From Phycisphaerae bacterium (lineage in GTDB: Bacteria > Planctomycetota > Phycisphaerae > UBA1845), in contig JAJDEB010000036.1 in assembly GCA_029260015.1 (NCBI GenBank), positions 906,554-970,553 on the forward strand: a stretch of DNA of 64,000 nt. The letters are read 5' to 3'. The position numbers and the translations under genes are program-made. The notes under the pieces were generated by a model. The model saw only the letters and a list, made by a program, of their open reading frames with translations. It had not been told where the DNA came from and did not search any database. Shown in pieces: positions 44,736 through 53,321 of the stretch (the stretch's first letter is position 1; the number at the start of each line of letters is the position of its first letter).

Positions 44736-45107
44736 TTGTTTGAAGCATCAGTGGAAGCAACCTTCAGCGCCGCACATCAGGTCCACCTGCCCGACGGGTC
44801 GCTCGAACCGCTGCACGGTCACGACTGGCAGGTGACAGCCACCTTTGCATGCGGGGAATTGGACGAGTGCGGTTTCGTCGTCGATTTCATCGCGGCTGAA
44901 CGCTGTTTGGCGAAGGTAGCCGAAAAGCTCCACCACACCAGTCTCAACGAATGCGAGGTGATGGCTGGTAAGAACCCGACGGCTGAGATCGTCGCTCAGG
45001 TCATCTTCGATCAGTTGGCATTGGAAGCTGCTCTCAGATCAACGCTGCAACGTGTGCGCGTCACCGAAGCACCGGGTTGCTCTGCGACGTATATCTTGAA
45101 CCGATAG
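44736..45107 (+). CDS. queD: 6-pyruvoyl-tetrahydropterin synthase / QueD-family protein
   Basis: A 123-residue member of the PTPS/QueD family, which converts dihydroneopterin triphosphate to a pterin product, in QueD the precursor of queuosine. The zinc ligands are His14, His27 and His29 (FSAAH and LHGHD). The catalytic cysteine of QueD, four residues before the first His of HGH, is replaced by Leu23, with Glu24 next to it, so the reaction may differ from classical QueD. The start is TTG 44736, with GAAAGG 7 bases upstream. No other queuosine or folate gene lies nearby. Confidence 0.82.
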   Translation: MFEASVEATFSAAHQVHLPDGSLEPLHGHDWQVTATFACGELDECGFVVDFIAAERCLAKVAEKLHHTSLNECEVMAGKNPTAEIVAQVIFDQLALEAALRSTLQRVRVTEAPGCSATYILNR

Positions 45108-45222
45108 AACGGTTCATTTGGCTCCTGACACTATGGATTCGTCAATGAATACCGGCGGGCGGCTGATTTCAGTATGATCCTGACTGGCATCATCGTTTGA
45201 AGGGTCCAGCCGCCGATTCTGA

Positions 45223-45251
45223 TTGACGATGTTAAACCAGTGAAATAGACT
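45223..45251 (+). promoter_or_regulatory. Promoter candidate of the mcsA-mcsB operon
   Basis: TTGACG (45223-45228) and TAGACT (45246-45251) are 17 bases apart, with five and four consensus matches. Transcription would start near 45258, after the in-frame ATG at 45256. This supports the later mcsA start at 45316. Confidence 0.5.
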
Positions 45252-45315
45252 TTTTATGGCGATTGGCCAAATTGAAGCTTCGCATTTGTTGACAGGCAAC
45301 CGGACCTGCAAACCC

Positions 45316-45867
45316 ATGGGCATACTCTGTCAGTGCTGTAACCAAGCCAACGCGACCGTCCACCTGACGGACATACAAGCCGGCGGCGAACCCGTCGAGC
45401 GCCATTACTGCGAAGAGTGCGCGGCTCAAGAAGGCATCACCATGAAGCCGCACGAACCGATCAACACCATGATCGAGAAATTCGTCAAGATGGTCCCGGC
45501 GATGCGGGATGCGGCGCAGTTGACCTGCCCGAATTGCGGCATCAGTTTCGGCGAATTTCGCGCCCAGGGATTGCTGGGATGTCCCGAAGATTATTCCGAA
45601 TTCGGCGAATTGCTGATGCCTCTGATTCGCCGAGCCCATGACGATTGCGATCAACATCGTGGCAAGCGACCCGGACAGACCAACGATGTCGGCAAACTTC
45701 GCGTGCAAATCCGCAGCCTCGAACGTGAACTCGAAGACGCCGTCGCCAATGAAGAATTTGAAGAAGCCGTTCGTCTCCGCGATCAACTGAGTAAACTTAA
45801 ATCGACCGGTGATTCACTGGAGACCAGCAAGCCGTCAGACGGCGAGTCAACGGAGGATCGGGCATGA
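45316..45867 (+). CDS. mcsA: McsA-like protein-arginine kinase activator
   Basis: Zinc-binding activator of the protein arginine kinase McsB. From ATG 45316 the product is 183 residues. It has two CxxC zinc motifs (CQCC and CEEC, then a second pair in LTCPNCG and the GCPEDY area) and a C-terminal UvrB/UvrC-type helix (about residues 135-165, LERELEDAVANEEFEEAVRL). The frame is open from ATG 45256, but a promoter start near 45258 and the family N-terminus argue for 45316. The stop overlaps the mcsB start as ATGA, so translation is coupled. Confidence 0.9.
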   Translation: MGILCQCCNQANATVHLTDIQAGGEPVERHYCEECAAQEGITMKPHEPINTMIEKFVKMVPAMRDAAQLTCPNCGISFGEFRAQGLLGCPEDYSEFGELLMPLIRRAHDDCDQHRGKRPGQTNDVGKLRVQIRSLERELEDAVANEEFEEAVRLRDQLSKLKSTGDSLETSKPSDGESTEDRA

Positions 45868-46922
45868 GCGTTGATGACCTGACCGGTCACGTCGGCGAAT
45901 GGCTGCGTGGGACGGGACCGATGTCTGACATTGTGATCTCGTCGCGTATACGCCTTGCCCGCAACATCGTTGGTTATCCATTCTTGTCGCGTGCTTCGGG
46001 TGACGAAAAGCGCGAAATCTATCGCGCGTTGGGCGACGCACTTTCCGGTGCCGGATTCGGCAGCAACAGCTTCTTTGTCGATATTGAAAACATCAGCGAC
46101 GTGGATCGCCAGGTTCTCGTCGAGCGACATCTGATCAGTCGTCAGCAAGCCGAAGCCGAAGGCAGTCGCGGTGTGTCGGTCTCGATGAATGAAACCCATG
46201 CGCTGATGATTAACGAAGAGGATCACCTGCGGATGCAAGTGCTCAAGAGCGGTCTGCAACTTGAGTCACTTTGGAACGAGATCAGTATCATCGACGATCG
46301 GGTGGCGTCTGAGATTGAATTCGCGTTCGACGAGCGATTGGGATACCTGACGGCATGCCCGACGAACGTTGGAACGGGCCTTCGGGTTTCGGTCATGCTG
46401 CATCTTCCTGCGCTTAAAATCACCGGTGAAATCGAAAAAGTCATGCGGGCGGCGAAGGATCTGAAGCTGGCTGTCCGCGGTCTGTTTGGCGAAGGCACCG
46501 ATGCGATCGGCGACTTTTACCAAGTGTCGAATCAGGTGACACTGGGTGTTTCTGAGGAAGAGATTATTGAGGCGTTTTCGGGGCAGATCATTCCGCAGAT
46601 CGTGGACTACGAACGTGCCGCACGCGAAGCCCTTTCCGATCAACGCAGCGTGCAACTCGACGATAAAGTCTGGCGTGCCTATGGAATCCTCGAAAACGCC
46701 CGAGCGATGGCCAGCGAAGAAACCATGTTCTTCCTGTCGCATCTGCGGATGGGTGTGAGCATGGGACGTTTCGACCAGCTCGACATCGGTACGATTAACG
46801 AATTGTTCCTGCAAATCCAGCCAGCCCACCTGCAAAAGCGAAGCGGTGGAAAACTCTCCGGTGAACAGCGCAGTGTTGCCCGCGCCCAATATCTTCGCCA
46901 ACGATTAGGCCACAACAACTAA
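45864..46922 (+). CDS. mcsB: Protein arginine kinase
   Basis: Guanidino-kinase-like enzyme that phosphorylates arginines on proteins, marking them for Clp protease or altering regulators. The 352-residue product shows the nucleotide-contact motif SSRIRLARNI (residues 26-35), the central NETHALMINEEDHLRMQVL region and the phosphagen kinase-like fold (CPTNVGTGLRVSVMLHLP). Length matches bacterial McsB. Its start overlaps mcsA. No clpC or ctsR is next to it in this window, unlike the Bacillus order. It converges with the gene at 46925 with 2 bases between stops. Confidence 0.95.
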   Translation: MSVDDLTGHVGEWLRGTGPMSDIVISSRIRLARNIVGYPFLSRASGDEKREIYRALGDALSGAGFGSNSFFVDIENISDVDRQVLVERHLISRQQAEAEGSRGVSVSMNETHALMINEEDHLRMQVLKSGLQLESLWNEISIIDDRVASEIEFAFDERLGYLTACPTNVGTGLRVSVMLHLPALKITGEIEKVMRAAKDLKLAVRGLFGEGTDAIGDFYQVSNQVTLGVSEEEIIEAFSGQIIPQIVDYERAAREALSDQRSVQLDDKVWRAYGILENARAMASEETMFFLSHLRMGVSMGRFDQLDIGTINELFLQIQPAHLQKRSGGKLSGEQRSVARAQYLRQRLGHNN

Positions 46923-46924
46923 GT

Positions 46925-47452
46925 TCAAACCGTTTTGGCGGTTGAAGTTGACGACACGATATATGGGCTGGCGGCTTCGATGAACCGTTCAGCTCGCCGC
47001 CAGGTTCCCAATAATTCGATTGAAAACGAATCGATCATCGTGCCGGAAGCGCCAATGAATTCAATGCGGTTGAGTTCCGGGTTGGCGTGTACAGCCGCGA
47101 CACCCTTCCAGCCAATCCGACACGGTTTGTTTCCACGCTCGATCAGCACGACTCCCCCATCCCACAGCACGACCTCATTCGGACGCCTCGACACAAAGAA
47201 CCACGTCACCAAAACGCACAAACCCAGCGTCAGGATTTGGTGCGCTTCCCAGCGACCGAATTGAATTTCGCGGGCTGCGATGGCGAACAACCCGATGCCA
47301 GCCGCCAACAGAAAATACGACGACGGTTTTGATTCACGAATGGTTTGAACTTCTGCCGTGACGCGCACACCGCACTGCGCGCATGCACTGCCCAAACCGG
47401 CATCTTGAATCAGCGCATTGCAGACGTGACATTTGTGATTGATCGTTTTCAT
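46925..47452 (-). CDS. Zinc-ribbon membrane protein, unknown function
   Basis: A 175-residue protein. The start is placed at ATG 47452, where a zinc-ribbon-like head begins (CHVCNALIQ and CAQCG, residues 8-34). Two membrane helices follow (about residues 48-68 and 72-92), then a small PH-like beta domain (about 98-165) with WDGGVVLIERGNKPCRIGW. The layout resembles bacterial PH-domain membrane proteins. The frame stays open upstream, but that part crosses the inverted repeat at 47510-47574 and has no homology. No function can be assigned. Confidence 0.65.
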   Translation of the reverse strand: MKTINHKCHVCNALIQDAGLGSACAQCGVRVTAEVQTIRESKPSSYFLLAAGIGLFAIAAREIQFGRWEAHQILTLGLCVLVTWFFVSRRPNEVVLWDGGVVLIERGNKPCRIGWKGVAAVHANPELNRIEFIGASGTMIDSFSIELLGTWRRAERFIEAASPYIVSSTSTAKTV

Positions 47453-47509
47453 AATATTCAAGCAGTACCACGCCATCGAATGGAATCCTGCGAGAATCAT
47501 TGTAGTCGC

Positions 47510-47574
47510 GTAGGGTGGGCCGTGCCCACCAGGGAACGCTAAACGCAAAGGCTGGTGGGCATGGCCCACCCTAC
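47510..47574. repeat. 23-bp inverted repeat of the GTAGGGTGGGC type
   Basis: Arms 47510-47532 and 47552-47574 are reverse complements with one mismatch, around a 19-base centre. Each arm starts or ends with GTAGGGTGGGCC and contains GGGC(C/A)(A/G)TGCCC, so it is partly palindromic itself. This matches a motif seen dispersed in planctomycetes and other phyla as remembered. It lies between the zinc-ribbon gene start and mreC, about 70 bases before the mreC stop. Confidence 0.75.
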
Positions 47575-47643
47575 ACGAGGCATCGCGCCGAAGTTCAACA
47601 ACCACAATGAAAGTGGCACCAGTTCAAAGTAAGGGGATGGCGA

Positions 47644-48588
47644 TTATGGCATTTGGGAACTGCCGAGATCGACGACAAAGACCTGCCGAATGTCGCCGGG
47701 GTTCATCGCGGGAACAACCTTCAGGATGTACAGGAGGGAATTGTCCGGATCCTGACGAATCTCGCTGATCGTTCCAATCGTCATCGATGCCGGCAGGTTG
47801 GGATCGTCTCGCGACGTAAACACATAGTCGCCCACGCGGACGTTCGTCTCATCATCAGTTGATTTGACGTAGTTGTGGCTGACGTCGCGGATTTCCATGT
47901 CATGGTCGCCGGTACCGACGAGCCAGAATTCACTGGAAAGCGGATAGAATTTGCCCGTCGCCGCCCTCGCGATCAGCACCCGCAATGCCGTGGCTTTGTC
48001 TGAAAGCAACCGCACGCGTGCGGAATGTGTGCCCACCTGATCAACGAATCCGACCAGCGTTTCGGCGCACAATACTGAGTACCCTTCGCGGACGACGTCC
48101 GTCTCATCCATCTGCAGCGAAAAATGGTGGGTGGTGACCGCAGCATCTTCGCGAACGCCGCTGAGCGTGCCCGAATTGATTAGCTTCGACTTGCGCCATG
48201 CGAACGCGTCGCCTGCGACCACCCTGGCTGGGATCAATCGCCCCTGGTCCAATCCGCGATCGCGAATCTGCGTCGCATGGGCGTAGGCGTTGGAAAGGTC
48301 TTCAAAATCGCCGCTCAGCGAGGCAAGGCGATGTTTCAGGGCGGCGTTTTCGCGGCGGATTTTTTGAGCTTCGTCTGCCGACAAACCCTTGTCCGATGGC
48401 GTCACCACATCGGTGACGGCGTCGGCTGACCGGGTCGTCCAATCCTGAAACGGTAGGATCACCTGTACGAAATTGAGGAACTTACCGGTGAGTCGAGTTG
48501 GCAACATGAACCCCACTACCGAGACCAGGATCAATACGGTCATGATCGTCCGGCGATTGGAAACGTGTTTGCGGTGGCTTCGACTCAT
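47644..48588 (-). CDS. mreC: Rod shape-determining protein MreC
   Basis: Membrane-anchored scaffold of the cell-wall elongation complex, linking MreB to wall synthases. The 314-residue product has a basic N-terminus, one membrane segment (about residues 16-36), a coiled coil (about 68-105, EAQKIRRENAALKHRLASL) and the paired beta-barrel MreC core (about 115-300) with ARVVAGD and the SGTLSGVREDAAV region. It lies 136 bases downstream of mreB, as is usual. mreD, a class B PBP and rodA do not follow; a repeat and an unrelated gene come next. Confidence 0.9.
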   Translation of the reverse strand: MSRSHRKHVSNRRTIMTVLILVSVVGFMLPTRLTGKFLNFVQVILPFQDWTTRSADAVTDVVTPSDKGLSADEAQKIRRENAALKHRLASLSGDFEDLSNAYAHATQIRDRGLDQGRLIPARVVAGDAFAWRKSKLINSGTLSGVREDAAVTTHHFSLQMDETDVVREGYSVLCAETLVGFVDQVGTHSARVRLLSDKATALRVLIARAATGKFYPLSSEFWLVGTGDHDMEIRDVSHNYVKSTDDETNVRVGDYVFTSRDDPNLPASMTIGTISEIRQDPDNSLLYILKVVPAMNPGDIRQVFVVDLGSSQMP

Positions 48589-48723
48589 GGATTGAATTGC
48601 ACATTGTGTGCAGCGTATGACGTGTTCTGCGACCGAAGTTCATCGATAACCAATGCGTGAATCGTCCGTGACCCACCTTCGTCGCGAATGTAACCGCGAC
48701 CACGCACCTACACAAGACGTGGC

Positions 48724-49776
48724 CTACATGTCATCAATGTCAGAATCGAGCGTGTCTTTCCACATTGCGAGGTTTTCGAGATAGATCGCGGTGCCGCGTG
48801 CGACGCAACTGAGTGCGTCATCAACTACTGTCACACCCAACCCGGTCGAGCGTTCCATTACATCGTCCAGCCCGCGAAGCAGTGCGCCACCGCCCGCAAG
48901 GTGAATTCCGTTTTCGACGATGTCCGCCGCCAACTCGGGTTCTGCTTTCTCTAGCGTGCGAATCACGCAATCGATGATCTGACCGATCGGTTCTTTCAGG
49001 GCTTCGCAGATTTCCTGGCTTGAAACGATGCTTTTTCGGGGCAAACCACTGACCAAATCGCGACCACGAACTTCGCGCTGTTCATCAACGTCGTCGATAC
49101 CGACCGAACCAATCTCAATCTTGAGCGCTTCTGCGGTCTGCAACCCGATCATCAGGTTGTAGGTGCGTCGCATGTGGTTGATGATCGCCTCGTCCATATC
49201 GTCGCCAGCCACGCGGATCGACTCGCACACCGCAATATCGGCTAGCGACATGATTGCCACCTCGGTCGTTCCGCCACCGATATCGACAATCATCGACGCG
49301 GTGGGTTCAGCTATGGGCAACCCAGCGCCGATACCTGCGGCCATCGGTTCATCGACGAGGAATACGCGTCGCGCCCCGGCGCGTTCAGCCGAGTTATACA
49401 CCGCACGTTTCTCAACCGCGGTGATGCCCGAAGGCACCGCAATGACGACGCGCGGGCGGAAGAAGTTGTGGCGGCCATGCACTTTGCGAATGAAGTAACC
49501 GAGCATCGCTTCAGTAATATCGAAGTCGGCGATGACGCCGTTTTTCAAAGGGCGGATGGCGTTGATGCTGCCCGGTGTTTTGCCGAGCATTTCTTTTGCG
49601 ACGAGACCGACAGCATTACCGTTATCGAGCACGCGATTGGTACCGCGCTTGACCGCGACAACGGACGGTTCGTTCAAGACCACGCCCTCACCCTTCACGC
49701 ACACCAAGGTGTTGCACGTGCCGAGGTCGATCCCCATGTCAACGCTAAACATGCCAAGAAGTGAATCGAAGATCAC
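48724..49776 (-). CDS. mreB: Rod shape-determining protein MreB
   Basis: Actin-like filament protein that steers cell-wall elongation. The 350-residue product has the ATP-site motifs IDLGTCNTLV (residues 17-26) and VDIGGGTTEVAI, plus the IAVPSGITAVEKRA segment and a C-terminal GGGALLRGLDD loop. The length is normal. The start is GTG 49776; AAAGGA lies about 9 bases upstream. mreC follows in the same direction. Confidence 0.96.
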   Translation of the reverse strand: MIFDSLLGMFSVDMGIDLGTCNTLVCVKGEGVVLNEPSVVAVKRGTNRVLDNGNAVGLVAKEMLGKTPGSINAIRPLKNGVIADFDITEAMLGYFIRKVHGRHNFFRPRVVIAVPSGITAVEKRAVYNSAERAGARRVFLVDEPMAAGIGAGLPIAEPTASMIVDIGGGTTEVAIMSLADIAVCESIRVAGDDMDEAIINHMRRTYNLMIGLQTAEALKIEIGSVGIDDVDEQREVRGRDLVSGLPRKSIVSSQEICEALKEPIGQIIDCVIRTLEKAEPELAADIVENGIHLAGGGALLRGLDDVMERSTGLGVTVVDDALSCVARGTAIYLENLAMWKDTLDSDIDDM

Positions 49777-49943
49777 AGGCCAGCATCCTTTCGAGCCTTG
49801 TTGAGACTTGTTGCAACGCGATCACGTTTCGCCGCGCATGCCGGATAGTACAGGAAAACCGCGCGCATGCGTAGCCAAATTCGTCAAATCGGGCGAAATG
49901 CGTGTTTAAGGAAATGCGTCTGAAACAACGGGCAGGTCGGAGA

Positions 49944-50090
49944 CTAGAACGGAATCCAGTTACCGTACAACGCCTGAGCGCGCATGCTGGTGAAGATGGT
50001 CGCCGTCAACAGGAAGATCGTCGCAACAATCACAAGGACGGTGTACACGTTACTGCTGGGTCGTAGGTCGGATGGTCCTGTGTCAGCCAT
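49944..50090 (-). CDS. 48-residue membrane peptide
   Basis: A small open frame with an AGGAG ribosome binding site about 9 bases before its ATG. It encodes a polar start of about 14 residues, one membrane helix (about residues 15-36, with VLVIVATIFLLTATIF) and a short tail ending in the residues GNWIPF. It lies 120 bases downstream of the coiled-coil membrane protein (50211-51095) in the same direction and could be its small partner. No family recognised. Confidence 0.6.
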   Translation of the reverse strand: MADTGPSDLRPSSNVYTVLVIVATIFLLTATIFTSMRAQALYGNWIPF

Positions 50091-50210
50091 GAACTGAAAC
50101 TCCTGTCAATCATGCAGTTGCAAGAATGCGGCTTCAAAACCCACTGTGTGAAATCTCTGCGGCAAATCCAATGGTCCGCGATAAATCACAGTATACAAGC
50201 GAAAACGCGG

Positions 50211-51095
50211 CTAGTTGGCGTAACCCAATGCCGGCTCATCCATGACCATGTCGGACGTTCGCGGCATGGTCTTGGCCCGCATGATTCGTCCGGCAGCGAG
50301 GCCCGGTTCGACGTCGGAAACTTCCAGGTCGGCGATGTAGTCGCGGCCTCGATAAATCACGAAAACCATTCCTTCGCGGACGCCATCGGCGCTGCCCACG
50401 CTGATCGTGGCGAGGCTGCCCTGAACTTCGAGGATGCTGCCGCGAATCGGTGTGACTGATGCAGACCTGGTCGCGGGCCTGACACCGACCATACTCGTCG
50501 ACGAAATGGCTTCGGGTGTGGCTGTCCGACTGCCACCACCGGCGACCTTGCTCGACTCGTCGCGAAGAATATTGATCTGCTGTTCAAGAAGGTGCTGTTT
50601 TTGAACAAGGACGACAATCTGAGCCGTCTGCTCATTGACGCGTTCGTTGAGGTCGAGGTTGCGGCGCTCGAGTTGCATGCTGCGTTTTTCGATCTTGTCG
50701 AGTTCGTCGCCAGATTCTTTCCAACCGGTCTGGGCGACCTGCAACTGATTGCTCAAACGACGGGCCAGTCCTTCGGAGTCGCCCTTCTCCGCTTTGAGAC
50801 CGGCGACGGAGTCCTGCAACTCGGCGATCTCGGCCAACTGCGACGCCTGCGTGCTTTCCAGATCGGCAATGCGGGAATCCTTCTGGCCGCGTGAATCCAA
50901 CCATGCGGTTTTTTCGGCTGCGTGTGCCGCTGACAGGCTGCGCATGTGCGTTTCGACAACCTTTAATTCTTGTTGGTAGTCTTCGGCGAGACCCTTCCAA
51001 CCGGTGGTATTGGCGACGAAGCCGATGGTCGTCATCGTGAAGGCGATGCTGAAAATAACCATCAAGACGACGAAGATCTTGGTAAGCGTACTCAA
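50211..51095 (-). CDS. Membrane-anchored coiled-coil protein
   Basis: A 294-residue protein. TTG 51095 is taken as start because AAGGAG lies 6 bases upstream and the next residues form a membrane anchor (about 7-27). A long coiled coil (about 32-180) follows, with heptad-like Leu, Glu and Gln patterns, then a Ser/Thr/Pro linker and a small C-terminal domain (about 215-280) with ISVGSADGVREGMVFVIYRG, reminiscent of the SH3-like end domain of some membrane-tethered organisers. It may have a structural role in the envelope. The function is unknown. Confidence 0.75.
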   Translation of the reverse strand: MSTLTKIFVVLMVIFSIAFTMTTIGFVANTTGWKGLAEDYQQELKVVETHMRSLSAAHAAEKTAWLDSRGQKDSRIADLESTQASQLAEIAELQDSVAGLKAEKGDSEGLARRLSNQLQVAQTGWKESGDELDKIEKRSMQLERRNLDLNERVNEQTAQIVVLVQKQHLLEQQINILRDESSKVAGGGSRTATPEAISSTSMVGVRPATRSASVTPIRGSILEVQGSLATISVGSADGVREGMVFVIYRGRDYIADLEVSDVEPGLAAGRIMRAKTMPRTSDMVMDEPALGYAN

Positions 51096-51509
51096 GGGAG
51101 TCTCCTTGTTGTCGTTGCCGAATCGCGCGATTGGCTTGGGTGCAAAAGTCGCTGGCCGCAAAGCAACCGAAACGACTGCACGCGCTGCACAGAATCTGCG
51201 TTCGAGACATCTGCCCAGGATCAAAGCGAAATCAGTCTGCTTATCCCAAACAGTTAAACTGGCATTCAAGAGTGCGATATCGAAAGCGAAAACATCCGCC
51301 AAATACGGGCGCAATTCGACACCGCATCGACATTTCTAGCCTACCGAACGGGGATATGCAACCCCTTTACATGAAATGATATACGGTGATCCGTCCCCGG
51401 TGTGAAGTGTTCTCGAATCAGCGGAATATTGTAAGGGGAAGTACGAGGATTGAAGCGAAGTTGGCAGATTGGTGGATTTAGCCGAGCGAGATATTTCAAC
51501 CGAGGCACT
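51096..51509. other. 414-base intergenic region
   Basis: No gene and no strong promoter is seen between pyrC and the coiled-coil gene. On the minus strand TTGCAT and TAGAAA are 17 bases apart near 51330-51360, a weak promoter candidate. A short GGGG/CCCC hairpin with an 8-base loop lies within it. Confidence 0.5.
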
Positions 51510-52838
51510 TTAGACGGATTGCCCGGAGTTCCACTGGCACGATTCATCGAGGTAAACGGGGCGTCCAGCCACGATGGTTGCGACGGCTTTTCCGGTCACT
51601 CGCCACCCGTCAAACGGTGTGTTGCGTGACTTCGACTGGAATCGATCTGCCCGAATGGTCCACTCGCGGGCGGGATCGATCAAGGTGATGTCGGCTGGCC
51701 TTCCGACCTTAAGCGAACCGCCTTCGAGTCCGAGGATACGGGCGGGATTCGTCGTCATACATCGTATCAAGTCGGGCCAATCGAAACCGCGTTGCCCAAT
51801 CAACGCCTTCGCGGCACAAGCCAAAGACGTCTCCAACCCGACGATTCCCATCGGCGCTCCGACGAAGCCCGCTTGCTTTTCTTCGGTGGTGTGCGGTGCG
51901 TGGTCAGTGACAATGCATTCGATCGTTCCGTCAAGCACGCCCTCGATGCACGCCTTCACATCATCGCGTGATCGTAGCGGCGGACTCATTTTGAAATTGG
52001 GGTCGGGCTTGCCATTTGCGTCAACGACATCTTCGTCGCACAAGAGCAAATGGTGGGGGCAGACTTCCGTTGAGGCGGGTAGGCCATCGCGCTTGGCCCG
52101 GCGGACAAAATCGACTCCTCGCGCGGTCGAGACATGGGCAACGTGATACCGCGCGCCGGTTTCTGCGACCAACTTCAAATCGCGTTCGATCATCAACTCT
52201 TCACCGCGCGGGTCGTAACCAACCAACCCGAGACTTTCGCAGGTCGGCCCGGCGTGCATGATGCCACTTTTTGAAACAGCTTTGAATTCGCAGTGGGGAA
52301 AGAGCGGGCGATCGATCGCACGAAGATGCTCCATCACCTGCCGACACACGTCGTCGTCTTCGATCCCATCGCCATCATCGCTGAACGCCACGACACCGGC
52401 GTCCTTGAGCGCGGGAATGTCCACAAGTTCTCGCCCCAGACGACCCACTGTGGCGGCTGCGATGAATTTGACCCGGCAAAGATCGACATCGACGGCCCGC
52501 TGCATGACGTTTCTTACTGTCTCAACATTGTCGAGCGCGGGGGTGGTATTGGGCATGCAGCAAACGGTCGTGAATCCACCGGCGACGGCTGCGGCACATC
52601 CGGTTTGAAGGGTTTCTTTGTGCTCGCCACCGGGTTCGCGAAAGTGAACGTGAACGTCGATAAGTCCCGGGCAGGCGATCAAGCCGGGTTTGGTCATAAC
52701 GGACTTGATGCATTCGGGCCGAGACCCCCGTCCGATGCCTGCAATGATGCCATTTTTGACCTGAAGCCACCCAAGCTCATCCATTCCGGTTGACGGGTCG
52801 ATGATCCTGGCAGCGTCAATGCAATATTCAGTACCCAT
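51510..52838 (-). CDS. pyrC: Dihydroorotase (class I)
   Basis: Zinc enzyme of pyrimidine synthesis that closes carbamoyl aspartate to dihydroorotate. The 442-residue product has metal ligands His63 and His65 in DVHVHFREPG, and further His-containing motifs (HCEFKAV, HVSTARG and the DHAPHTTEEK segment with Asp-His). The length and motifs fit the class I, non-PyrB-linked type. It starts 12 bases after the GNAT stop, so it is the last gene of the corA / MscK-like / GNAT / pyrC run. No other pyr genes are in the window. Confidence 0.95.
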   Translation of the reverse strand: MGTEYCIDAARIIDPSTGMDELGWLQVKNGIIAGIGRGSRPECIKSVMTKPGLIACPGLIDVHVHFREPGGEHKETLQTGCAAAVAGGFTTVCCMPNTTPALDNVETVRNVMQRAVDVDLCRVKFIAAATVGRLGRELVDIPALKDAGVVAFSDDGDGIEDDDVCRQVMEHLRAIDRPLFPHCEFKAVSKSGIMHAGPTCESLGLVGYDPRGEELMIERDLKLVAETGARYHVAHVSTARGVDFVRRAKRDGLPASTEVCPHHLLLCDEDVVDANGKPDPNFKMSPPLRSRDDVKACIEGVLDGTIECIVTDHAPHTTEEKQAGFVGAPMGIVGLETSLACAAKALIGQRGFDWPDLIRCMTTNPARILGLEGGSLKVGRPADITLIDPAREWTIRADRFQSKSRNTPFDGWRVTGKAVATIVAGRPVYLDESCQWNSGQSV

Positions 52839-52850
52839 GTGACGACTCTA

Positions 52851-53321
52851 TCAAGGTTGATTCGGAATGCATGGCCGTCGCCACTCCCACACGGTGCCGT
52901 CTTCCGGATGTTCGACCGTACCTGCGAATTCAAATCCGAATTTCTTAAGAATCGCATTCGACGCATTCTCGACAGGCAGGGTTTGCGCGATGATGAACAG
53001 ATCGGGTTTGTTCGTTCGTGCGATCGCGAGCAGTTCCTTCACCATCTGCGTGGCAATACCGCGTCCTTCGAACTCAGGAAACGTAAAGTATGCAATCTCA
53101 ACCGCGCCGTTCACAGGTGGCGACTTGAACGCGCAGGTTCCGACGCACGTCGCCTGACTGGAATCATCGACGACTTCCGCAAGGTAACCTATCCACGGTT
53201 TTTCAAATCCGACCCGCGCAAAATGCGATCGAAAATGATCCAGCACGCCGACAGCAGCTTTGGGCAGCGGTGCGATCACCTGGGCGGTGCTGCCGTCATT
53301 TCGGATTTCAATCAGCTTCAT
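52851..53321 (-). CDS. GNAT-family N-acetyltransferase
   Basis: A 156-residue acetyl-CoA-dependent transferase of the RimI/RimJ type; the acceptor is unknown. Motif B/A is visible as AYFTFPEFEGRGIATQMVKELL, where the R/QxxGxG/A loop reads EGRGIA, and the C-terminal NAILKKFGFEFAG fits the family. ATG 53321 is used because it starts the fold and overlaps the stop region of the upstream MscK-like gene by 14 bases. pyrC follows after 12 bases. Confidence 0.88.
   Translation of the reverse strand: MKLIEIRNDGSTAQVIAPLPKAAVGVLDHFRSHFARVGFEKPWIGYLAEVVDDSSQATCVGTCAFKSPPVNGAVEIAYFTFPEFEGRGIATQMVKELLAIARTNKPDLFIIAQTLPVENASNAILKKFGFEFAGTVEHPEDGTVWEWRRPCIPNQP

Noticed and set aside
45256..45315. Longer mcsA start at ATG 45256
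   Set aside because: The promoter -10 box ends at 45251, so transcription likely begins at or after that ATG, and family members start near 45316.
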